48,662 bases of DNA from contig DBRL01000018.1 in the NCBI GenBank assembly GCA_002305925.1, forward strand, positions 1 through 48,662, in the 5' to 3' direction. Shown here one piece after another: positions 33,557 to 41,035 of the stretch. Numbering within the stretch: the stretch's first letter is position 1; every line of letters begins with the position of its first letter. Origin of the DNA: Candidatus Peregrinibacteria bacterium UBA1369 (GTDB taxonomy: Bacteria > Patescibacteriota > Gracilibacteria > UBA1369). Under the pieces are notes generated by a model, which had not been told where the DNA came from, did not search any database, and saw nothing but the letters and a program-made list of their open reading frames with translations. Position numbers and translations under genes: made by a program.

Positions 33557-33585
33557 TTTAATTTCCGGCGCGCTCTCCCTATAAT
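33557..33585 (+). promoter_or_regulatory. Possible uvrD/pcrA promoter
   Basis: A perfect TATAAT at 33580-33585 with a weak TTTAAT at 33557-33562 (17-bp spacer), 22 bases before the ATG. Confidence 0.45.
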
Positions 33586-33607
33586 GGTGGCAACTTAAAC
33601 CGCCCCC

Positions 33608-35860
33608 ATGGCTTCCAGGCAAAAGCCGGCCGATCTGCTGGCCAATCTTAACGACATGCAGCGTCAGGTAGTCCTGCAAAAAGACGGTCCGATTCTGGTA
33701 CTGGCCGGAGCCGGCTCGGGCAAAACCAGTGCCCTGACCACCCGTATTGCCTATATGATCAGGGAACACAGTATTGCCCCCTGGAACATCCTGGCGGTCA
33801 CTTTCACCAACAAAGCCGCCAATGAGATGAAGGAGCGGGTCTTGCGGCTGACCGGAGAGCGGGAATTGCAGGCACTGCCCAATATCGGCACTTTCCACGC
33901 CAGCTGCGTACGCATTTTGCGGCGGCAGATTCACCGGCTTGGCCATGATCAGAATTTCATCATTTATGATACTGCCGACCAGCAGCTGCTGATGAAACGC
34001 GTGCTCGAGGAGCTTTTGATCGATCCCAAAAAATACAACCCCAAGGCCATTCTGAACTTTGTCTCCGGAGCCAAAAACGAGCTGGTCACTCCCGAACAGT
34101 ACGCCAAATTCGCCGGCAATTACTTTACCGAAAAAGTTGCCCAGTGCTACACCCGCTACCAGCAGCAATTACAGAAAAACAATGCCCTGGATTTCGACGA
34201 CATCATCATGAAAACCGTCGATCTGTTCCGCCAGTTTCCCGACGTGCTCGACTATTACCAGGAGCAGTTCCGCTATATTTCCGTCGATGAATACCAGGAC
34301 ACCAATCATGCCCAGTACGAGCTGACCAATCTGCTGGCCGCCAAATACCGCAACCTCTGTGTCATCGGCGATTCGGATCAGTCGATTTATGCTTTCCGCG
34401 GGGCCAATATCAACAATATTCTCAATTTCGAAAAGGACTACCCCGAGTCAAAAGTGGTTTACCTGGAGCAGAATTACCGTTCCACCCAGATCATTCTTGA
34501 TGCCGCCCATCAGGTGATCGTCAAAAACAGCCGCCGCAAGGACAAGAAGCTTTGGACCGAGCGGGAGGGAGGCGAAAACATCACTCTAAAAACAGTTTCC
34601 AATGAGCGCGAGGAAGGGGAATTCGTCGCCCGCACCATCCTCGACCGCCTGGCCGGAGAAGAGCAGAAAGACTATCGCCATTTCGTCGTGCTCTATCGTA
34701 CCAACGCCCAGTCGCGCGTGCTGGAGGAAGCTTTTCTCAAATATGCCATCCCCTACAAAATAGTTGGCGGCATCAAGTTTTACGAACGCAAGGAAATCAA
34801 GGATTTGGTCGCCTATCTGCGCGTTCTGCAGAATCCCAATGATTCGATCAGCCTGCTGCGCATTATCAACACCCCACCCCGCAAAATCGGCCAGAAAACC
34901 ATCGAAACCATCCAGCAGTACGCCGTCAAAAACGACCTCAGTTTCTGGCAGGCCCTTACGGAAATTGACCGCATCGAGGAAATCCGCGGGGCCAAGACAG
35001 CCGCCCTGGAGCAGTTTGTCACGATGATCAAAGAGCTGCAGCAGGCCAATCGCGAGTTTCCGGCCTCTGGCGTGATCAAGCATGTCCTCGATCTCTCCGG
35101 CTACAAAAAATTCCTCGACGACGGCACGGCCGAGGGAGAATCGCGTCTGCAGAACGCCCACGAACTGATCTCGGTGGCCGGCAAGTACAGCCGTCTGCCC
35201 CCCGGTGAGTCGCTGGCCATTTTTTTGGAAGAAATTTCACTGATCGCCGACATCGACAAACTGGACGAGCAGGAAAACGCCGTCACTTTGATGACCGTCC
35301 ATTCGGCCAAGGGATTGGAATTCCCGACTGTTTTTCTGGTTGGCCTGGAGGACGGCATCTTTCCACATTCCCGCTCCCTGCTGGAACGCGACGAGCTGGA
35401 GGAGGAGCGTCGTCTGATGTATGTGGCTCTTACCCGCGCCCGCAACAAACTCTATCTCCTGCACGCTCAGAACCGTCTGCTCTACGGCGAATCGCAGTCC
35501 AACGCCCCCTCACAGTTCATCCGCGATATTCCGGAGCATCTGCTGGAAATGGAAGCGGTCCCGGAGGTCAACTCTTGGTATTCCGATAGCGGCTGGGCCA
35601 GAAGGGCCAGACCCCTGCCGGTGGAAAACGCCGGAATGGATGCCATCGCCCAGCAGGACGGACCCCGCCTGGTGCGCGAGGAGGCGGTTTTCAGTGATGA
35701 GCAACAGCTGGCCGAGGGCGATCGCGTCCAGCACGACACCTTTGGTGAGGGGCGGGTTGTCTCCATCAAAGGAGGCGTGGCCACCATTGCCTTTGACGCT
35801 CTGCGTTACGGCACCAAAAAGCTGGCTCTTTCCATCGCCCCGTTGCGGAAAATCGGCTAA
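33608..35860 (+). CDS. ATP-dependent DNA helicase UvrD/PcrA
   Basis: 750 aa, normal for the family. SF1 3'-5' helicase for nucleotide-excision and recombination-linked repair. The Q motif LNDMQRQVV precedes Walker A GAGSGKTSAL (~35-44). Other motifs are TFTNKAANEMKERV, DEYQDTNHAQYEL (Walker B), GDSDQSIYAFRGAN, LEQNYRSTQIIL, VTLMTVHSAKGLEFPTVFLVGLEDGIFPH and EEERRLMYVALTRA. A C-terminal Tudor-like domain (GDRVQHDTFGEGRVVSIKG...IAPLRKIG) matches the PcrA RNAP-binding module. The next transcript, with the His leader, begins right after it. Confidence 0.96.
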   Translation: MASRQKPADLLANLNDMQRQVVLQKDGPILVLAGAGSGKTSALTTRIAYMIREHSIAPWNILAVTFTNKAANEMKERVLRLTGERELQALPNIGTFHASCVRILRRQIHRLGHDQNFIIYDTADQQLLMKRVLEELLIDPKKYNPKAILNFVSGAKNELVTPEQYAKFAGNYFTEKVAQCYTRYQQQLQKNNALDFDDIIMKTVDLFRQFPDVLDYYQEQFRYISVDEYQDTNHAQYELTNLLAAKYRNLCVIGDSDQSIYAFRGANINNILNFEKDYPESKVVYLEQNYRSTQIILDAAHQVIVKNSRRKDKKLWTEREGGENITLKTVSNEREEGEFVARTILDRLAGEEQKDYRHFVVLYRTNAQSRVLEEAFLKYAIPYKIVGGIKFYERKEIKDLVAYLRVLQNPNDSISLLRIINTPPRKIGQKTIETIQQYAVKNDLSFWQALTEIDRIEEIRGAKTAALEQFVTMIKELQQANREFPASGVIKHVLDLSGYKKFLDDGTAEGESRLQNAHELISVAGKYSRLPPGESLAIFLEEISLIADIDKLDEQENAVTLMTVHSAKGLEFPTVFLVGLEDGIFPHSRSLLERDELEEERRLMYVALTRARNKLYLLHAQNRLLYGESQSNAPSQFIRDIPEHLLEMEAVPEVNSWYSDSGWARRARPLPVENAGMDAIAQQDGPRLVREEAVFSDEQQLAEGDRVQHDTFGEGRVVSIKGGVATIAFDALRYGTKKLALSIAPLRKIG

Positions 35861-35878
35861 AACCAGTCTGACTACCGC

Positions 35879-35906
35879 TTGACTTGTTTGAAAACCCTGA
35901 TATAAA
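35879..35906 (+). promoter_or_regulatory. Promoter of the His-leader/GNAT/AstE transcript
   Basis: TTGACT (35879-35884) and TATAAA (35901-35906) with a 16-bp spacer. The predicted start near 35913 leaves a ~13-base lead before the leader-peptide ATG. Confidence 0.6.
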
Positions 35907-35925
35907 TAAAGCGTAAAAAGGCACT

Positions 35926-35997
35926 ATGAATTTATTCCCGCTCACATCCCGCAACCATCATCTGCACCACTACCATCGAAGTGGCCCGCATTTTTAG
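35926..35997 (+). CDS. Histidine-rich leader peptide
   Basis: A 23-aa ORF, ATG to TAG, containing six His. The core reads NHHLHHYH (residues 10-17), with a further His at 22. A weak AAAAGG lies upstream. Such codon clusters occur in leader peptides of histidine operons, where ribosome stalling on uncharged tRNA-His controls transcription. The position right after a promoter and before a terminator with a competing pairing partner inside this ORF strongly supports that role here. Confidence 0.7.
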   Translation: MNLFPLTSRNHHLHHYHRSGPHF

Positions 35998-36064
35998 TTC
36001 CCGTGCTTAACTCACGTTAGTACACGCGCAAACGATGGCCACTTCAGGGAAGTGGTCTTTTTTT
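35978..36064 (+). promoter_or_regulatory. Transcription attenuator controlled by the His leader
   Basis: Three complementary segments are visible. Segment 1, GAAGTGGCC (35978-35986), lies just after the His codons and inside the leader ORF. Segment 2 is GGCCACTTC (36037-36045), the perfect complement of segment 1. Segment 3 is GAAGTGGTC (36049-36057), which pairs with segment 2 (9 bp with one G-U) around a 3-base loop and is followed by seven T: an intrinsic terminator. A ribosome stalled at the His codons leaves segment 1 free to capture segment 2 (read-through); a ribosome reaching the stop codon covers segment 1 and lets the terminator form. Confidence 0.75.
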
Positions 36065-36098
36065 GCGTTAATTTAATTTATTTATCCAACCATTAATC

Positions 36099-36776
36099 AT
36101 GACTAATCAAAAATTCAACTTATCATACCAACCGGTCGACACCGAAAGCGTCAAACCACTGGTCAAACTCTATCGCGAAGTCTTTTCCACACCACCCTGG
36201 AACGAGGCCTGGGTCTGCAGCAACGAGCGGTGCGGCCGCAATTATGGCGGTGCCGAGGCCTGCCAGGATGATCTCTGCAAAAAATGCGGCGCCCCGCTGC
36301 GGGAGTATTATCCCCCCGATCGGCTTGGCCAGGAAATAATCGAAATCAGCGGGCGGACGGGCTTCCGCATCGCCACTCTCCTCAATGAGGGCGACCTTTC
36401 CGGTTTCTGGTACGGCTGGCGGGGCACACTGGAGGAAATCAACCGGCAGAAACTGGCTCTTGCACCGCAGGAATTGGCGGCGATGGAGGAACGTCTCGCC
36501 AGAGCTGACCGACGTCGTTCATGGCTCTATCTGGCCGAATTTGGTATCAAGCCGGAACTGCGCGGCAGGGGCTACGGCAAGGAGCTCTTCACTTATGGTA
36601 TGCGCAGTGCCACGGCTGAGAACATCATTGCCCGCACCACGCCCAGCTCACCGGCCTATTACATCAACCGGCAAAACCGCATCGATACCGTCTGGAATTA
36701 CACCGACGGCAGCGGCCGCGTCATCATGGCCCGGCCATACATAATCGGTGAAGACGATTTCCCGGGCTGCCGCTGA
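36099..36776 (+). CDS. GNAT acetyltransferase with an embedded zinc-ribbon-like insertion
   Basis: 225 aa. The GNAT acetyl-CoA site is in AEFGIKPELRGRGYGKELFTYGM (RGRGYG loop). Between the first helix pair and the core lies an insertion (~39-67) with five Cys spaced as C-x4-C-x9-C-x4-C-x2-C (VCSNERCGRN...CQDDLCKKCG), likely a zinc site. It is the first structural gene behind the His-leader attenuator and is followed 45 bp later by an AstE-like deacylase gene. The substrate is unknown; a histidine- or aminoacyl-related acyl substrate would fit the regulation but is speculation. Confidence 0.82.
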   Translation: MTNQKFNLSYQPVDTESVKPLVKLYREVFSTPPWNEAWVCSNERCGRNYGGAEACQDDLCKKCGAPLREYYPPDRLGQEIIEISGRTGFRIATLLNEGDLSGFWYGWRGTLEEINRQKLALAPQELAAMEERLARADRRRSWLYLAEFGIKPELRGRGYGKELFTYGMRSATAENIIARTTPSSPAYYINRQNRIDTVWNYTDGSGRVIMARPYIIGEDDFPGCR

Positions 36777-36821
36777 TCATGGCCGCCTCCACAGACCTCA
36801 CCCACCTAACCCAATCCAACC

Positions 36822-37763
36822 ATGTCACGACCATATCAAGGAATTGTCGAATTGGCTGGGGCCCGTCCGGGCCCCAGCCTCACCGTTCTGGCCGGAATTC
36901 ACGGTAACGAATTACCGGGTATACTGGCTCTGCGCCGCATGATGCGCCGGCCGCCGCAGCTGCGCCGCGGCCGACTGACCATGCTCTATGGCAACCCCAG
37001 GGCCATTCTGCTCGGCCGTCGCCAGACGGAACAGAATCTCAACCGCCTCCTGCGCGACGATCTCACCCGCTCCCAACGTCGGAGCTACGAATACGAACGT
37101 GCCTGCCTGATCCGCCAATACCTCGACAACTCCGACCTCTGTCTCGACTTGCACGCCAGCAGTACTCCCGGCAGTCCGGTCTTTGCCATCACTGAAAAGC
37201 CAGCCTTTCCTCTGCTCACCCGCCTGCCAGTACGCAAAGTTGTCACCAACATCGATCCCTTTGAGCCGGGCAGCACGGACGGCTACATGAACAGCCGCGG
37301 CAAACTGGGGATCTGCGTCGAATGTGGCTTTCTGGGGGACGCGGACGCGGCTGATCTGGCCGAATTGTGCGTCTGGAACCTGCTGGATGAGCTGGATATG
37401 ATCGAACGCCTGCCCACGAGGATCAGCAGCCTTCAGTTTATTCAGGCCGACAACATGCTTCCCCGGCGGAAACTGGAGCTCTATACGGTCACGGGTATCT
37501 ACAAAAATCGGGCCAAAGAATTCCGGCTTACCCGTGCCTACCGGGATTTTCAGCCGGTCAGTCCCGATGAAATCATCGCCAAAGATGGTGATCTGCGGGT
37601 CAGCTTTGCCTATCCCTTTCATGTCCTTTTCGCCCAGGACCGTGATCGTCCGGGGGAGGAATGCTTTCTCCAGCTGCAAAAAGAGCTTAAAGCTTGTCCG
37701 CCCTTGCGGCCCGCTCCTCTTCCTCGCGGCGTTTGGCGTCCAGACTGCTGTCGGGAATCTTGA
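36822..37763 (+). CDS. Succinylglutamate desuccinylase/aspartoacylase (AstE)-like hydrolase
   Basis: 313 aa, zinc-dependent M14-type deacylase. HGNE in VLAGIHGNELPGILAL gives HxxE; LYGNPRAI and EQNLNRLLRDD follow, and CLDLHASSTPGSPVFAI carries the third His. GICVECGFLGDADAADLAE resembles the catalytic Glu region. Family members release an amino acid from an N-acyl amino acid. The last ~25 residues overlap the end of the convergent gene at 37687 by 77 bp and look less conserved. It is second in the attenuated GNAT-AstE operon, so its supply may respond to histidine-tRNA charging. Confidence 0.85.
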   Translation: MSRPYQGIVELAGARPGPSLTVLAGIHGNELPGILALRRMMRRPPQLRRGRLTMLYGNPRAILLGRRQTEQNLNRLLRDDLTRSQRRSYEYERACLIRQYLDNSDLCLDLHASSTPGSPVFAITEKPAFPLLTRLPVRKVVTNIDPFEPGSTDGYMNSRGKLGICVECGFLGDADAADLAELCVWNLLDELDMIERLPTRISSLQFIQADNMLPRRKLELYTVTGIYKNRAKEFRLTRAYRDFQPVSPDEIIAKDGDLRVSFAYPFHVLFAQDRDRPGEECFLQLQKELKACPPLRPAPLPRGVWRPDCCRES

Positions 37764-38157
37764 AATAATGTTTGATGCTGCGCTCGGTGCCGTAGACAAT
37801 CTCACACTGACGTTCCGGTTTGTCTTTGCGGGGGCGGCCGCCGCCGCGTGGACCACGTGCTTCCGATTCTTTTACCGCAGCGCCCCCCTCCGGCACTAGG
37901 GGCCCCGCCGTCTCTGCTGCGGTTGCGGCGGCGGCACGGGGACAGCCCTCTATCGGATATTTGAAATTAAAGGTCTGCGGATGAAAATCAAGTATGCGTT
38001 CGCAGGTTTTGCAATAAAAAACCAGACCTTCCGGCACCGGTGTATTGTCCACAATCTGGCTGTTGGCGACGCGCGAGCGCCCTCCTTCCCCGCCGTAGCG
38101 GCCGGTTCCCCGGCGCCCACCGCGATTCCTCCTGCGTCTGTCATGAGGTCTGTTCAT
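37687..38157 (-). CDS. Uncharacterised 156-aa basic protein with a CxxC site
   Basis: No family recognised. The N-terminus is Arg/Gly-rich (RPHDRRRRNRGGRRGTGR), suggesting nucleic-acid binding. A central segment GLVFYCKTCERILDFHP...GCP resembles a small zinc ribbon, followed by an Ala/Gly-rich linker and a charged C-terminal helix (DAKRREEEERAARADK). It starts 7 bp after the membrane-protein gene, so the two are probably co-transcribed, and its end overlaps the AstE-like gene. Confidence 0.72.
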   Translation of the reverse strand: MNRPHDRRRRNRGGRRGTGRYGGEGGRSRVANSQIVDNTPVPEGLVFYCKTCERILDFHPQTFNFKYPIEGCPRAAAATAAETAGPLVPEGGAAVKESEARGPRGGGRPRKDKPERQCEIVYGTERSIKHYFKIPDSSLDAKRREEEERAARADKL

Positions 38158-38164
38158 AGTTCAA

Positions 38165-39193
38165 TTATAAATCCATCCTGTACATTTGTGGTTTTTTTTC
38201 AGTTGAAGCCGTATCTGCAGCTGCGTTGGCCAGGCCGGCCCGGGAGCCAGATTTTGCGGCGGTTGATACCGTGCCTTTTAGGCTCGGCACTGTGCCGCTT
38301 TTGCCAAAATTAGCTGAAAAAGCGTTCTCCTTGGCCTCCTTCTCCCTCAATTTCCGGCGCTGCTCGGGGCTGAGCGTATCCCTGACCATGGTTCTTTTCA
38401 GATTTTCATAGAGTTTGTTCCTTTCATATTCAGTTTTGCCGCGGGCATCACGTTCGGAAAAATATCCCCCAACTGGCGCAACAGGCACAACGGGAGTCCC
38501 AGCTTGCTCGGCTGCCGGAATGGTCTGTCCGGTGACGGCGGTGGAGGTTTGAACTGGAACACTTTCCAGTGGGACATGTTGGCGTGGAGGCACCGGATTT
38601 GCTATAGAGCCCACCTGAGCAGTCCTGGTCGGCACCGGCGCGTTAACGCCAGCTTCAGCCCGCACACGCGCCCCGCTCAAAACGCTCTCCGCATTGGCAA
38701 GAGCCGGCACCGCCGGCGCCTCCTCTTCAAATTTCCTGCGGTAGGACAGATAGCCGCCCACACAGATCAGCACAGTGGCCGCCAGGGCAAGAGTTACACC
38801 GATTTCAGTTTTTTTCTCCAATATGTTTAGGCCGAAGCGTGGGTGAAAATACACGGAATTTATTACAATCAACAGATACATCGAGAAAAACCCTGCCAGC
38901 ATTTGCATTTTTCCCTGGGTAGCCGTTCCCAGCGCCATGATCCGCTTGTTGCGCAGGGCCGCCAGCACCACCAGTCCCAGCGCAAAAACTGCCGCCAGCA
39001 AAATGGTCAACCCGGGGAGATAAAGTGGACCTCCCAGGGCCGTATAAGTGTCTCCGCTGCGGAAAACATCCTTGTCACTAAACCAGTTCAGAAATAGACT
39101 TAAAATCAGTAGCAGTGAACCCATCATGGTTATTTTTTGCCCACTGGACAGCTTCCGCCAAATATTTTTAAACATAATATTCCACCGTGACAA
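38165..39193 (-). CDS. Membrane protein of unknown function with long Ala/Pro-rich tail
   Basis: 342 aa. Four hydrophobic helices fall in the N-terminal half (~20-40, 57-80, 95-115, 130-152). A long low-complexity region rich in Ala, Pro, Val and Thr follows (~160-250), then a charged C-terminal segment (RDARGKTEYERNKLYENLKRTMVRDTLSPEQRRKLREKEAK). No enzyme motif is visible. The second Met (start at 39175) is an equally likely start. It is divergent from the glycosyltransferase gene. Confidence 0.75.
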   Translation of the reverse strand: MSRWNIMFKNIWRKLSSGQKITMMGSLLLILSLFLNWFSDKDVFRSGDTYTALGGPLYLPGLTILLAAVFALGLVVLAALRNKRIMALGTATQGKMQMLAGFFSMYLLIVINSVYFHPRFGLNILEKKTEIGVTLALAATVLICVGGYLSYRRKFEEEAPAVPALANAESVLSGARVRAEAGVNAPVPTRTAQVGSIANPVPPRQHVPLESVPVQTSTAVTGQTIPAAEQAGTPVVPVAPVGGYFSERDARGKTEYERNKLYENLKRTMVRDTLSPEQRRKLREKEAKENAFSANFGKSGTVPSLKGTVSTAAKSGSRAGLANAAADTASTEKKPQMYRMDL

Positions 39194-39258
39194 AATAGAG
39201 CTGGTGCATTACTATTCGCTCATCGGAAAATGTACAAGAATAATCTTATTTGAACAAT

Positions 39259-40368
39259 ATGAAAATTGCCATCGATGTGCGCGAAGCCGACGGCGAGAAA
39301 ACGGGCAAGGGCTTTTTTGCGTTCGGTCTGGTAAATCATCTGCTGGCGCAGGACCGTCACAACCATTATCTACTCTACACCGACAAGGCGAAGGTGCCAT
39401 TTGAGCAATATGAAAATGTGGAAGTGAAATCAATTCTTCAGCAGGGTTTTGCCTGGCACTATCAGGTTCTGAAAGACCTGAAAGTCAGGCGCCCCGATCT
39501 CTATCTGGCTCCCACCAGCTTCATTGTCCCGGCCTTTGCCCCCAAATGGCTAAAGGTTTTTGTGGTGGTGCACGATCTGGTGGCTTTCATGTTTCCCAAG
39601 CATCACGCTAAAAAAGCGGTCTTGATCGAAAGGATGACTCTGCGCAGGGCGTTGCGCAAAGCCGGCAAAGTCTTTGTTGTCTCCGAAAACACCCAGAATG
39701 ACCTGCTGCGGCTGTTCAAATATCCCAAATCGCTGACGGTAGAGGTCCCCTGCGCTCCCCACGACATTTACAACCGGGAAATTGACCCGAAAGTATCGGC
39801 CAAAGTGCGCAAAAAATACTCCCTGCCGGACAAATTCATCCTCGGGGTGGGCACCCTGGAGCCGCGCAAAAACTTTCCCGCCCTGATCAAGGCTTTTGTC
39901 ACTGTGAAGAGGAAATTTCCCGATTATAAGCTGGTTATTGTCGGGAAACAGGGCTGGAAATATCGCGAATTACAGAAGGCCGTTAAGCAGTTCGAACTGA
40001 CCGAAGACGTCATTTTTACCGGCTACATGAAAGACGAGGACCTGCATCATACCTACAATCTCGCCGAAGTATTTGTCTTTCCCTCCCTTTATGAAGGGTT
40101 CGGCATCCCGCCGCTGGAAGCCATGGCCTCCGGCTGCCCGGTGGTTGCTTCCAATACCTCATCGCTGCCCGAAGTCGTTGGTGAGGCGGGGCTGCTGATT
40201 GAACCGACCAATTCTCACAAAATTGCCGACGCTATCATTAGTCTGATCGAAAATCCGCAGCTTCGCAATATGCTGCTGGAGCGGGGTTTCCATCATGCCC
40301 GCAAGTACTCCTGGGACGAGTCTGCCCGCATCGTTCTGGAGGAATTCTCTAAAATGGAAGCAGGCTGA
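39259..40368 (+). CDS. GT4-family glycosyltransferase
   Basis: 369 aa from the ATG at 39259; a TTG at 39250 would add three residues. A retaining GT-B enzyme: the N-terminal half opens IAIDVREADGEKTGKGFFAF; the C-terminal half has KFILGVGTLEPRKNFPALIKAF, then VIFTGYMKDEDLHHTYNLAEVFVFPSLYEGFGIPPLEAMASGCPVVASNTSSLPEVVGEAGLL, the donor-nucleotide-sugar site with the EGFGIPPLE motif. It probably adds a sugar to an envelope glycan or lipid carrier. Its end overlaps the convergent kinase-like gene by 20 bp. Confidence 0.92.
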   Translation: MKIAIDVREADGEKTGKGFFAFGLVNHLLAQDRHNHYLLYTDKAKVPFEQYENVEVKSILQQGFAWHYQVLKDLKVRRPDLYLAPTSFIVPAFAPKWLKVFVVVHDLVAFMFPKHHAKKAVLIERMTLRRALRKAGKVFVVSENTQNDLLRLFKYPKSLTVEVPCAPHDIYNREIDPKVSAKVRKKYSLPDKFILGVGTLEPRKNFPALIKAFVTVKRKFPDYKLVIVGKQGWKYRELQKAVKQFELTEDVIFTGYMKDEDLHHTYNLAEVFVFPSLYEGFGIPPLEAMASGCPVVASNTSSLPEVVGEAGLLIEPTNSHKIADAIISLIENPQLRNMLLERGFHHARKYSWDESARIVLEEFSKMEAG

Positions 40369-41011
40369 TCAGCATTTCCAGCAGTGGCCCGGGAAAAGAA
40401 GGTAGTCCGCTTTGCCAGACAAACAGCAGAATCTGTCCGCTGAAACCAGCCGCCAGCGGGACTGTCAGATTGTCGTCCAGTTTGCCGGTCCACAGCTCCA
40501 CCAGACTGGCGGTCAGGGCCATCGGCAGGAAGAGGCGCCACTCTCCGGGCATAACAATATATCCGACCGCGATATTGATCAGCAGCCCGGCCGCAAAACC
40601 TTCCAGGGTTTTTTTGCGAAAGATTCGGGTCCGCCCGAATTTGATACCTACCAGGGCGGCGGCCAGATCGCCGAAAACCGTCATCAGCAGGGCCAGCAGG
40701 GCCACCGGATAGTCAAAGGCGGCAAAACAGATTATCGTTGAAGAGACAAAAAAGATGCTGCCGGCCAGATGGTCTTTTTCCTTGCGGCGCAGAATGTCGA
40801 TTACCGCCGGCAGGCGCAGTTTGTATTCCAGGCGGATATATTCAATTTCCAGCAGAATGATCAATAGGGCGGTCAGTGCCAGAATGCCGACTTTGGGGCC
40901 GTAGAGGGCGGCCAGCACGGTATAGCCGAGCAAAACGGGCAGCTCCAGCAGGTGGATCAGTTTACGCAGTATTTCCTTGCGGAGCGCCCGGTTTTGTTCT
41001 TCTGCATTCAT
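40349..41011 (-). CDS. CTP-dependent diacylglycerol/polyprenol kinase-like membrane protein
   Basis: 220 aa with about six membrane helices. The family signature is clear: RRKEKDHLAGSIFFVSSTI, then TVFGDLAAALVGIKFGRTRIFRKKTLEGFAAGLLINI and a late LDDNLTVPLAAGF. Relatives include dolichol kinase and CTP:phosphatidate enzymes, which phosphorylate lipid alcohols or transfer CMP. It probably acts in lipid-carrier metabolism, which fits the adjacent glycosyltransferase. It lies 24 bp downstream of the macroglobulin gene on the same strand. Confidence 0.85.
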   Translation of the reverse strand: MNAEEQNRALRKEILRKLIHLLELPVLLGYTVLAALYGPKVGILALTALLIILLEIEYIRLEYKLRLPAVIDILRRKEKDHLAGSIFFVSSTIICFAAFDYPVALLALLMTVFGDLAAALVGIKFGRTRIFRKKTLEGFAAGLLINIAVGYIVMPGEWRLFLPMALTASLVELWTGKLDDNLTVPLAAGFSGQILLFVWQSGLPSFPGPLLEMLISLLPF

Positions 41012-41035
41012 TGATTATTGGGAGGATAATGACGG

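Noticed and set aside
35926..36064. T-box riboswitch ahead of the GNAT gene
   Set aside because: No T-box consensus (AGGGTGGAACCGCG-like), and the leader is too short for stems I-III. A His-rich leader ORF with competing hairpins explains the sequence better.
36912..37856. A 314-aa minus-strand ORF
   Set aside because: Antisense to the AstE-like gene, which carries the HGNE and other conserved zinc motifs.
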